Source of the DNA: Christiangramia sp.
GTDB lineage: Bacteria; Bacteroidota; Bacteroidia; Flavobacteriales; Flavobacteriaceae
NCBI GenBank assembly: GCA_024635735.1
Contig: JAGXII010000217.1
Location: 1-5,818, forward strand
DNA: 5,818 nt
Direction: 5' to 3'
The first letter of the stretch is position 1, and each line of letters starts with the position of its first letter. Below are positions 1-5,179 of the stretch, piece after piece. The notes beneath the pieces were generated by a model. That model saw only the letters and a program-made list of their open reading frames with translations, made no database searches and was not told where the DNA came from. Made by a program: the position numbers and the translations under genes.

Positions 1-1380
1 GGTAAAATGATCGCCGCCTTACTTGCCCAGTTAAAGCCTAAATTCATTGATGGGGGAAAAGAGAAAGGACATCCTGAAGAAGTCCTGGAAAAGATATGGA
101 AAGACTGGGAGGCCTTTGCTTCCTACGCCTTCAACAAATCTCACTCTACCTGTTATGCCTGGATCGCCTACCAAACCGCTTATTTAAAAGCGCATTATCC
201 TGCGGAATATATGGCCGCGGTACTTTCTAATAATATGAACGACATTAAGCAGGTTACTTTCTTTATGGAAGAATGTAAGCGAATGAAGCTGAAAGTGCTC
301 GGGCCTGATGTCAATGAATCTTATTATAAATTCTCGGTAAACAAGAACAATGCGGTGCGCTTTGGAATGGGAGCGATCAAAGGAGTTGGCTCCGGAGCAG
401 TTGCAACTATTGTAGAAAACAGAAAAACAAAAGAAGGGCCGTACAGGTCAATTTTTGATATGGCCAAGCGTATAGACCTGAGAGCCGCTAACAAAAAGGC
501 TTTTGAAAATCTTGCTCTGGCAGGAGGTTTTGATGGTTTTGGAGGAACTCATCGCGCGCAGTATTTTCATGATGACGGCAGCGGAATGAGCTTCCTTGAA
601 AAAGTGGTGAAATACGCGCAGAAATTTCAGGAGAACCAGAATTCCTCACAGGTAAGTCTCTTTGGAGAGGCCAGTGATGTTCAAATTCCGGAACCTGAAG
701 TACCACCTTGCGAAGAGTGGGGAACCATGGAAAAGCTCCGCCGTGAAAAAGAAGTGGTAGGAATTTATATTTCCGGTCATCCATTGGACGATTTTAAGAT
801 AGAAATGAATTATTTCTGTAACGGGAAATTATCAGACTTCAGAGATCTTGAGGCTGTTCTCAACAGGGATCTTACCATTGGAGGTGTAGTGACCGATGTT
901 CAGCATCGTGTCTCCAAAAATGGGAAGGGCTGGGCAATTTTTATGGTGGAAGATTATGATGAATCTTACGAATTCAAGATCTTTGGAGAGGAATATTTGA
1001 GGATGAAGCATTTCTTTGTGCCGAACAATTTCATCCACATGAAAGTCTTTGTGAAAGAGGGCTGGACGAATAAGGATACCGGTAAAAAAGGAGAGCCGCG
1101 AATTCAGTTCAGGGAAATGAATTTGTTACATGATGTTATGGATAAAAATGCCCGGAAACTGACCATACAATTGAATATTGATGATCTTAAAAATGAAAAA
1201 ATTGAGTGGCTGAAAGATACCTTTATGTCGCATAAGGGCGACTGCCATTTGAATTTTGTGGTTTATGAGATGAAGGAGCAGGTGAAATTGCGAATGCCGA
1301 GCAGAAAACATAAGATCAAAATATCGCAGGAATTGATAGAGGCTCTGGAAGCGGAACAGTTTATGTATAAATTAAATTAG
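1..1380 (+). CDS. dnaE: DNA polymerase III alpha subunit, C-terminal third (5' partial)
   Basis: This is the catalytic subunit of the replicative DNA polymerase. The reading frame is open from base 1 (Gly-Lys-Met), so the ATG at 7 is internal and the gene begins upstream of the window. The visible 459 residues, counted from base 1, start in the end of the fingers region, with the family-typical FNKSHSTCYAWIAYQTAY block near residues 44-61. A helix-hairpin-helix DNA-binding region follows (about 95-190, GMGAIKGVGSGAV). Next comes QVSLF at 217-221, which fits the beta-clamp-binding consensus QxxLF. An OB-fold follows (about 291-380, from LTIGGVVTDVQ), then a C-terminal domain ending at TAG. The polymerase active-site aspartates and the PHP domain would lie upstream and cannot be checked. 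There is no sign of frameshift. A GC-rich repeat follows the stop directly, and trxA starts 251 bp downstream. Identification is secure; the paralogue class (main replicative DnaE) is inferred from domain order and the core-genome setting. Confidence 0.96.
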   Translation, partial: GKMIAALLAQLKPKFIDGGKEKGHPEEVLEKIWKDWEAFASYAFNKSHSTCYAWIAYQTAYLKAHYPAEYMAAVLSNNMNDIKQVTFFMEECKRMKLKVLGPDVNESYYKFSVNKNNAVRFGMGAIKGVGSGAVATIVENRKTKEGPYRSIFDMAKRIDLRAANKKAFENLALAGGFDGFGGTHRAQYFHDDGSGMSFLEKVVKYAQKFQENQNSSQVSLFGEASDVQIPEPEVPPCEEWGTMEKLRREKEVVGIYISGHPLDDFKIEMNYFCNGKLSDFRDLEAVLNRDLTIGGVVTDVQHRVSKNGKGWAIFMVEDYDESYEFKIFGEEYLRMKHFFVPNNFIHMKVFVKEGWTNKDTGKKGEPRIQFREMNLLHDVMDKNARKLTIQLNIDDLKNEKIEWLKDTFMSHKGDCHLNFVVYEMKEQVKLRMPSRKHKIKISQELIEALEAEQFMYKLN

Positions 1381-1521
1381 CCCCCATCCCGGCCTTCCCC
1401 CAACGGGGGAAGGAGTAATAAAACGGAAACGGGCTTGGGCCAGGGATTGAGGCGAGTCCGCCAAAGGCGGATGCCGAAAGCCCGGTCACCCGAAGCGGTA
1501 GCGAAGGGTGAGGACCCCAGA
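1381..1521. repeat. GC-rich multi-hairpin intergenic repeat downstream of dnaE
   Basis: This block is much richer in G+C than its surroundings and is packed with inverted repeats. They are a perfect 9-bp stem CCTTCCCCC/GGGGGAAGG with a 3-nt loop (1393-1413); a 7-bp stem CGGGCTT/AAGCCCG (1430-1436 with 1478-1484) enclosing a 6-bp stem TCCGCC/GGCGGA (1457-1471); and CACCC/GGGTG (1487-1491 with 1506-1510) around two CGAAG copies. It starts immediately after the dnaE stop codon. The first hairpin has no T-tract, so it is not a standard terminator, although the array could slow transcription or protect the dnaE mRNA end. The style resembles short interspersed repeats that I associate with Flavobacteriia intergenic regions. 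That it is multicopy is inference. No convincing protein is encoded. Confidence 0.65.
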
Positions 1522-1563
1522 TAAAACTAAACAATATGCTCATAATCAAATGCAATATTGGTA

Positions 1564-1597
1564 TTGTAAGGAATATTTATTTTATTGACTACTTTTA
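1564..1597 (+). promoter_or_regulatory. possible promoter of trxA
   Basis: TTG (1564-1566) is followed after 23 bp by TACTTTTA (1590-1597), which differs from the Bacteroidota -7 element TAnnTTTG only in its last base. The spacing is at the long end of the accepted range. It sits about 35 bp upstream of the trxA start, past the GC-rich repeat, where a promoter would be expected. The match is weak and A+T-rich DNA gives such hits by chance. Confidence 0.3.
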
Positions 1598-1631
1598 CGA
1601 ATGAAATTAAGAACATAAAAAATAACATATT

Positions 1632-1949
1632 ATGGCTGTTGAAATAACTGACGCGAATTTTGAAGAACAGGTACTTAAAAGCGATAAACCTGTAATGGTA
1701 GATTTTTGGGCTGCATGGTGCGGACCCTGTAGAATGGTTGGACCCATCATCGATGAAATTAGTACTGAATATGACGGGAAAGCCGTGGTAGGAAAACTAG
1801 ACGTTGATGCTAACCAGGAATTTGCTGCTAAGTATGGTGTTAGAAACATTCCTACAGTGCTTATCTTCCAGAACGGAGAGGTTGTAGGACGTCAGGTTGG
1901 AGTTGCTCCAAAACAAACTTATGCTGACGCAATCGATCAATTATTGTAA
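1632..1949 (+). CDS. trxA: thioredoxin
   Basis: This is a small cytosolic thiol-disulfide oxidoreductase that reduces protein disulfides (for example in ribonucleotide reductase or peroxiredoxins) and is itself recycled by thioredoxin reductase. The 105-residue product has the full single-domain fold: the active site WCGPC with Cys30 and Cys33, the buried Asp24 in VDFWAAWC, the cis-proline Pro74 in NIPT, and the conserved glycines near 82-90 (FQNGEVVGRQVG). The length is normal for bacterial TrxA, and there is no signal peptide or membrane segment, so it is not an exported TlpA/ResA type. The ATG at 1632 gives the standard N-terminus. No strong Shine-Dalgarno is seen, which is usual in Bacteroidota. 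It is followed 20 bp downstream by its own terminator. It lies between dnaE and the DUF58 gene on the same strand; co-function with either is not evident. Confidence 0.97.
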   Translation: MAVEITDANFEEQVLKSDKPVMVDFWAAWCGPCRMVGPIIDEISTEYDGKAVVGKLDVDANQEFAAKYGVRNIPTVLIFQNGEVVGRQVGVAPKQTYADAIDQLL

Positions 1950-1969
1950 TAACTGATCTATATAATATT

Positions 1970-1997
1970 AAGCCTCGCAATTCGCGGGGCTTTTTTT
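1970..1997 (+). terminator. Rho-independent terminator of trxA
   Basis: AAGCCTCGC (1970-1978) pairs with GCGGGGCTT (1984-1992) around a 5-nt loop, with a single G-T pair. A run of seven T follows (1991-1997). It lies 20 bp after the trxA stop and only 23 bp before the next start, so the DUF58 gene would depend on read-through or on a promoter overlapping this stretch. Confidence 0.9.
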
Positions 1998-2020
1998 ATT
2001 CATAAAGTATAGGTACATTA

Positions 2021-2959
2021 ATGCTGTCTATGAATATTGAAAAAGAACTTCACGAAACGGGCGGATTTTTAAATCTTGACCTCCTGGCTAAACAGGTGGT
2101 GGAAGGATATATTTCGGGAATTCATAAGAGTCCGTTTCACGGTTTTTCTGCGGAATTTGCCGAACATAAAATTTATAATAGTGGTGAAAGCACCAGGCAT
2201 ATCGACTGGAAACTTTTTGCCAAGACCGATAAACTTTATACTCGCAGGTATGAGGAAGAGACTAATTTAAGATGTCATCTTATTCTCGACAATTCGGCTT
2301 CCATGCATTATCCGGCTATGGAGAATCAGAGTCTGGGTTCTTTAAATAAGATAGGTTTCTCAGTTTTGGCTTCGGCCTGCCTGATGGAGATCTTAAAGCG
2401 GCAGAGAGACGCGGTAGGTGTAAGTGTGTACAGTGATGAATTCGAGTTTTACGCCCCGGAGAAGTCAAGTGAGAGGCATCATCATATGCTTTTGAATAAG
2501 TTGAATGAGATCCCGGCCGGTTCGGCTAAAAGAAAAAATACCGATACTTATACTTATTTGCATCAAATCGCTGAAAAACTTAAGAGACATTCTCTAATAT
2601 TTTTGTTTATCGAGATGTTTCAGGCAGATGCTGATGAGGAGAAATTATTTGAAGCCTTAAGGCATTTAAAATACAACAGGCACGAAGTGGTCCTTTTTCA
2701 TGTGATGGATGAGAAGAGAGAGTTGAATTTCAGTTTTGAGAATACGCCTCGCCGGTTTACCGATGTTGAAACCGGAGCTGAGGTAGATCTTTATTCAGAT
2801 AATATAAGAGAAAATTACAAAAAGGCAGTGGAGCAGTACCTTGCCGATCTTAAAATGCAATGTGCAAAATATCGCATAAAGTATGTAGAGGCTGACATCA
2901 ATAAAAATTTTGACAATATTATGATGGCTTATTTACTTGAGAAACAAAAGTTTGGATAG
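2021..2959 (+). CDS. DUF58 domain protein (von Willebrand A-like)
   Basis: This is a 312-residue soluble protein of the DUF58 family, whose biochemical role is not established. Members in many bacteria are encoded beside MoxR-type AAA ATPases and are thought to work with them as metal-dependent adaptor modules. The DUF58 signature spans about residues 43-80 (SAEFAEHKIYNSGES then HIDWKLFAKTDKLYTRRYEEE). The metal-site motif DxSxS follows as D90-N-S92-A-S94. In the later strand LIFLFIEMF the acid is Glu198 where an Asp is usual in vWA-like folds. No membrane segments are seen, unlike longer DUF58 proteins. A second ATG at 2030 (residue 4, MNIEKEL) is an equally plausible start; I kept 2021 because an AGG lies 8 bp upstream. 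No moxR gene is visible next to it. It starts 23 bp after the trxA terminator. Confidence 0.9.
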   Translation: MLSMNIEKELHETGGFLNLDLLAKQVVEGYISGIHKSPFHGFSAEFAEHKIYNSGESTRHIDWKLFAKTDKLYTRRYEEETNLRCHLILDNSASMHYPAMENQSLGSLNKIGFSVLASACLMEILKRQRDAVGVSVYSDEFEFYAPEKSSERHHHMLLNKLNEIPAGSAKRKNTDTYTYLHQIAEKLKRHSLIFLFIEMFQADADEEKLFEALRHLKYNRHEVVLFHVMDEKRELNFSFENTPRRFTDVETGAEVDLYSDNIRENYKKAVEQYLADLKMQCAKYRIKYVEADINKNFDNIMMAYLLEKQKFG

Positions 2960-2996
2960 AGGGTGATTCTTTCCCTTGAAATATTTTTAAAAAACG

Positions 2997-3027
2997 TTTG
3001 GTGAAACTAAAAAGGGTAGTATATTTG
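2997..3027 (+). promoter_or_regulatory. promoter of tRNA-Asp (Bacteroidota consensus)
   Basis: TTTG (2997-3000), then exactly 19 bp, then TATATTTG (3020-3027). This is a perfect fit to the Bacteroidota -33/-7 consensus TTTG-N19-TAnnTTTG. Transcription should begin a few bases after 3030, shortly before the mature tRNA 5' end at 3046. It lies 37 bp past the DUF58 stop codon. Confidence 0.85.
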
Positions 3028-3045
3028 CCCTCGCAATAAAGCAAC

Positions 3046-3119
3046 GGTCTGGTAGTTCAGTTGGTTAGAATACCTGCCTGTCACGCAGGGGGTCGCGAGT
3101 TCGAGTCTCGTCCAGACCG
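3046..3119 (+). tRNA. tRNA-Asp (anticodon GTC)
   Basis: This is a complete 74-nt cloverleaf. The acceptor stem GGTCTGG (3046-3052) pairs perfectly with CCAGACC (3112-3118), and the discriminator base is G3119, as expected for Asp. The D arm is GTTC/GAAT. The anticodon stem CCTGC/GCAGG (3073-3077 with 3085-3089) closes the loop CTGTCAC with anticodon GTC at 3080-3082. The T arm GCGAG/CTCGT (3095-3099 with 3107-3111) encloses TTCGAGT. The CCA end is not encoded. A near-perfect promoter precedes it and a strong hairpin terminator follows. A recombinase gene lies 253 bp downstream in the same direction. Confidence 0.98.
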
Positions 3120-3143
3120 CTTTTAACAAAGCAAAGTAATACT

Positions 3144-3177
3144 AAAAGCCTCTAAATCAATGATTTAGAGGCTTTTT
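3144..3177 (+). terminator. Rho-independent terminator after tRNA-Asp
   Basis: AAAAGCCTCTAAAT (3144-3157) pairs perfectly with ATTTAGAGGCTTTT (3163-3176) around the loop CAATG, a 14-bp stem. It runs into T-rich DNA up to about 3187. The A-rich left flank would let it act in both directions. It separates the tRNA unit from the accessory DNA that follows. Confidence 0.92.
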
Positions 3178-3184
3178 CTTTTTA

Positions 3185-3205
3185 TTTGATGTCATTTGAT
3201 GTCAT
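3185..3205. repeat. tandem direct repeat TTTGATGTCA x2
   Basis: Two head-to-tail copies of the 10-mer TTTGATGTCA (3185-3194 and 3195-3204) plus one further base. They sit directly after the tRNA terminator, where host DNA may give way to the recombinase-bearing segment. The function is unknown; they could be protein-binding sites near an attachment site or simple slippage. Confidence 0.6.
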
Positions 3206-3233
3206 AAAATTGCAAGTGTTTGGTGCTCAATTC

Positions 3234-3266
3234 GGTGCGTCTTTTTAAAGAAAAAAAAGACGCACC
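3234..3266. repeat. 13-bp inverted repeat upstream of the recombinase gene
   Basis: GGTGCGTCTTTTT (3234-3246) and its exact complement AAAAAGACGCACC (3254-3266) are separated by 7 nt. The pairing can extend outward (TTC with GAA) past a 2-nt bulge. No T-tract follows on either strand, so a terminator is unlikely. The same 13-mer recurs at 3359-3371, and a shorter relative, GGTGCTC, lies 12 bp upstream at 3222-3228. Repeated sites in both orientations just upstream of an integrase gene suggest binding sites for the recombinase or a regulator. That role is inference. Confidence 0.75.
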
Positions 3267-3358
3267 TCGAAGCTCATAACATACTGTTAATAAAACCCTT
3301 GCGAGATTTATTTAACACTTTTACATCTCTTCATTTAGTACCTTTCTAGGAGCAATTT

Positions 3359-3372
3359 AAAAAGACGCACCT
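3359..3372 (+). promoter_or_regulatory. third copy of the 13-mer, abutting the recombinase start codon
   Basis: AAAAAGACGCACCT at 3359-3372 is identical over 14 bases to 3254-3267 and ends immediately before the ATG at 3373. It occupies the place of the ribosome-binding region. A protein bound here, or pairing of the transcript with the upstream complementary arm (3234-3246), could block expression. No Shine-Dalgarno lies at normal spacing; the nearest AGGAG is at 3348-3352, 20 nt away. Confidence 0.55.
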
Positions 3373-4602
3373 ATGGCAACTTTACTAAACATTCTTTTTT
3401 ATCTTAAACGTGGAAGATCAACGGCAAATGGCGTTTCAGTCATTTACACCCGGATAACTATTTACGGAAAGCGGTCTGAATTTAGCACTGGCAGACAAAT
3501 TGAAGTGAAAAAGTGGAATAAGCAAGGAAGTATTGCCAAAGGCAATTCCGATGAATCCAAGGCTATTAATAGATATCTGGATTCTATACGTTCCAAACTC
3601 TATGATATTCATGATAGGTTAATAAGGGATAACCAACCTATTTCTGCCAAGATTATCAGGGATATATATTCTGGTAAAGGTGAAGAGCAGGAACGAATGC
3701 TACTTGAGATTTTTCAGGAGCACAACGATGGGATGGAAAAACTAATTGGTAAAGGCTATACTAAAGGCACTATGCAGCGCTATAACGCCTGTAAGAAACA
3801 TATTGAGGACTACCTTTTATTTTCTTATAAGAAGAAAGATATTGCTGTTCAAGATGTCGATCATAAATTTATCACCGGCCTTGACCATTACTTAAAATCA
3901 CAAAAGGACTGTGCACACAATACAGCATTAAAATACATTGTGAATTTCAAAAAGATTATCCGCATAGCTTATGCCAATCAGTGGATAGACAAGGATCCTT
4001 TTTTCCACTGGAAAAGCACATGGAAATCTGCCGAACGTGAATATTTGACTGACCTGGAACTTCAGAAAATGGTGGAAGCTGATTTTCATTTACCACGTTT
4101 GGATCTGGTACGGGATATCTTTCTATTCTGTTGTTATACAGGTTTAGCCTTTGCGGATGTAAAAAAGCTGTCTGAAGATGATATTGTTTTAGGGATGAAT
4201 GGTAAGAAATGGATTAAAACTAAACGCCAGAAAACAAAATCATTGAGTAGTATTCCTTTGCTGGAAGTTCCGGCTTCCATAATTAAAAAATATAAAGATC
4301 ATCCTCAAGTGAAAGTTAAGAATATAATTCTTCCTGTTCTTACCAATCAAAAATCCAATGCTTACTTAAAGGAAATAGCTGACTTGTGCGGCATCAAAAA
4401 AAATTTAACCACTCATTTAGCCCGGCATACGTTCGCAACCACTGTAACGCTTTCTAAAGGAGTCCCAATTGAATCGGTTGGGAAGATGCTCGGTCACAGA
4501 TCTCTTAAAACCACCCAAATCTATGCAAAGGTGCTTGATGAGAAAGTGGGGAGAGATATGGAAATTTTAGAACAGCAATTTTTAAAGGAGAAGGAATCGT
4601 AG
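3373..4602 (+). CDS. tyrosine recombinase / integrase (Bacteroidota mobile-element type)
   Basis: This is a site-specific recombinase of the phage-integrase family, expected to integrate and excise a mobile element by strand exchange through a tyrosine. The complete 409 residues show the usual three parts. An N-terminal arm-binding domain (about 5-100) carries the ITIYGKRSEFSTGRQIEVKKWN block. A SAM-like core-binding helical domain covers about 108-210. The catalytic domain runs from about 225, with Lys287 in RQKTKSLSSIPL, the HxxR box His348-Leu-Ala-Arg351, His375 in LGHRSLKTTQIY and the nucleophile Tyr384. The first catalytic Arg is absent: the TGLR position reads TGLAFADV (Ala259). IntDOT of CTnDOT likewise lacks this Arg, so activity is plausible. 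The ATG at 3373 is preceded directly by a repeated 13-mer. No excisionase or transfer gene follows in the window. Confidence 0.95.
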   Translation: MATLLNILFYLKRGRSTANGVSVIYTRITIYGKRSEFSTGRQIEVKKWNKQGSIAKGNSDESKAINRYLDSIRSKLYDIHDRLIRDNQPISAKIIRDIYSGKGEEQERMLLEIFQEHNDGMEKLIGKGYTKGTMQRYNACKKHIEDYLLFSYKKKDIAVQDVDHKFITGLDHYLKSQKDCAHNTALKYIVNFKKIIRIAYANQWIDKDPFFHWKSTWKSAEREYLTDLELQKMVEADFHLPRLDLVRDIFLFCCYTGLAFADVKKLSEDDIVLGMNGKKWIKTKRQKTKSLSSIPLLEVPASIIKKYKDHPQVKVKNIILPVLTNQKSNAYLKEIADLCGIKKNLTTHLARHTFATTVTLSKGVPIESVGKMLGHRSLKTTQIYAKVLDEKVGRDMEILEQQFLKEKES

Positions 4603-4857
4603 GATTAAAAAAACTTATATTTAAATTTTCAGATATAATTTGAAACTTTCATTCCAAGTTTTAGTTTTGGGTCTTTTGTGATGATTTCACTGTTATAGGA
4701 ATTTTGGGCCAACAAGAATTTAACCAATCAATCCAGGCGAAGTTTAACTTGAAAAAATCTTCCAATTTTCCTTTTCCAATTTACGGAATTCAAATGTCAA
4801 TGAATTATAATATGTAATTGAAAAACAAAATTTTTATTCTAAAAAGGGTAAATACCC

Positions 4858-4871
4858 CGAGGCTTGCCTCG
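4858..4871. repeat. REP-like hairpin, copy A
   Basis: CGAGG/CCTCG forms a 5-bp stem around CTTG. It is preceded by a second small inverted repeat GGGT/ACCC (4846-4849 with 4854-4857). The core GAGGCTTGCC is shared in the same orientation with copy B 57 bp downstream. Such small GC-rich hairpins in A+T-rich spacers resemble REP elements mobilised by Y1-type (RAYT) transposases. No such transposase is in the window. Confidence 0.5.
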
Positions 4872-4914
4872 TTAGTAAATGATGTAAAGTCTGAAAACGT
4901 GTTCAACGAAAATG

Positions 4915-4935
4915 CTCCGAGGGCTTGCCCCGGAG
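4915..4935. repeat. REP-like hairpin, copy B
   Basis: CTCCG (4915-4919) pairs with CGGAG (4931-4935), and GGG pairs with CCC inside it, around a CTTG loop with one bulged A. An outer inverted repeat GTAAAGT/ACTTTAC (4884-4890 with 4938-4944) encloses the hairpin, so a segment of about 60-80 nt could fold as one structure. Same loop and orientation as copy A. No T-tract follows directly, so a terminator role is unlikely. Confidence 0.5.
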
Positions 4936-4990
4936 AAACTTTACTATAGTAGTAGCATCAATAAAATTGTATGGTTTAAAATCTGATAAT

Positions 4991-5028
4991 TAGCAACGGT
5001 GGCGCGGGTTCGACTCCCGATCCGGGCA
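4991..5028 (+). pseudogene. 3' fragment of a tRNA, probably tRNA-Leu
   Basis: The sequence ends like a tRNA. The T-arm strand GCGGG (5004-5008), the loop TTCGACT (5009-5015), the strand CCCGA (5016-5020), the acceptor 3' strand TCCGGGC (5021-5027) and discriminator A5028 are all in register. One T-stem pair is a G-A mismatch (5004 with 5020), suggesting decay. No matching acceptor 5' strand GCCCGGA lies upstream, and the bases before about 4991 do not form a D or anticodon arm. GCCCGGA starts tRNA-Leu (and tRNA-Phe in some bacteria), and the CAACGGTGGC just before the T arm looks like the end of a long variable arm, favouring Leu. It is not a copy of the tRNA-Asp end. Such 3' fragments are typical remnants of element integration into a tRNA gene. 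Confidence 0.75.
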
Positions 5029-5179
5029 CTTCAATACTTGCTAAGTGGCCTTATATCAATAATTTAAAAACTTGATAAGTCTTGCTTTCTCCGCTGTTTA
5101 TCCTTTTTTTGATTTTAGGTTACAAAAATAGCTTCCAAGCGTAATTAAGTCTTTCAAACTTATATACTCAACCTAAAAT

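Larger units (their letters stand above)
4603..5179. other. gene-poor decayed segment between the recombinase and the truncated gene
   Basis: This is 577 bp of A+T-rich DNA with no convincing intact gene. It holds two REP-like hairpins (4858-4871 and 4915-4935), a tRNA 3' fragment (4991-5028), and a 10-bp inverted repeat ATTTTAGGTT/AACCTAAAAT (5112-5121 with 5170-5179) next to the stop codon of the - strand gene. On the - strand, 4629-4796 reads like a degraded peptide of 55 codons before its stop, broken by a TGA at 4728-4730; its last part, from 4727 down, includes IITKDPKLKLGMKVSNYI. No homology is recognised. No clear terminator follows the recombinase gene. The mix of fragments suggests a site of repeated insertion and deletion. 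Confidence 0.6.

Noticed and set aside
488..1311. Several - strand ORFs of 61-98 codons inside dnaE, and ORFs opposite trxA (1607-1849) and within the DUF58 gene (2076-2270)
   Set aside because: They are other-frame or opposite-strand shadows of clearly conserved genes, with no recognisable motifs of their own.
1361..1555. 64-codon - strand ORF over the GC-rich repeat
   Set aside because: It lies almost wholly in the hairpin-rich repeat, overlaps the dnaE end, and its proline/serine-rich composition follows from the repeat. No domain is seen.
3019..3028. GTATATTTGC matches the CTnDOT attachment consensus GTANNTTTGC
   Set aside because: It overlaps the tRNA promoter -7 box TAnnTTTG, which explains the match. 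There is no second copy or element boundary at this point.
3007..4850. Identical 12-mer CTAAAAAGGGTA at 3007-3018 and 4839-4850
   Set aside because: One shared A-rich 12-mer is about what chance predicts in a window of this size. The flanks differ and no attachment-site logic supports it.
5112..5179. 10-bp inverted repeat ATTTTAGGTT/AACCTAAAAT beside the - strand stop codon, considered as a terminator
   Set aside because: The loop is 48 nt, the stem is A+T-rich, and the transcript of the - strand gene would end in an A-run, not a U-run. I keep it only as a note in the region entry.
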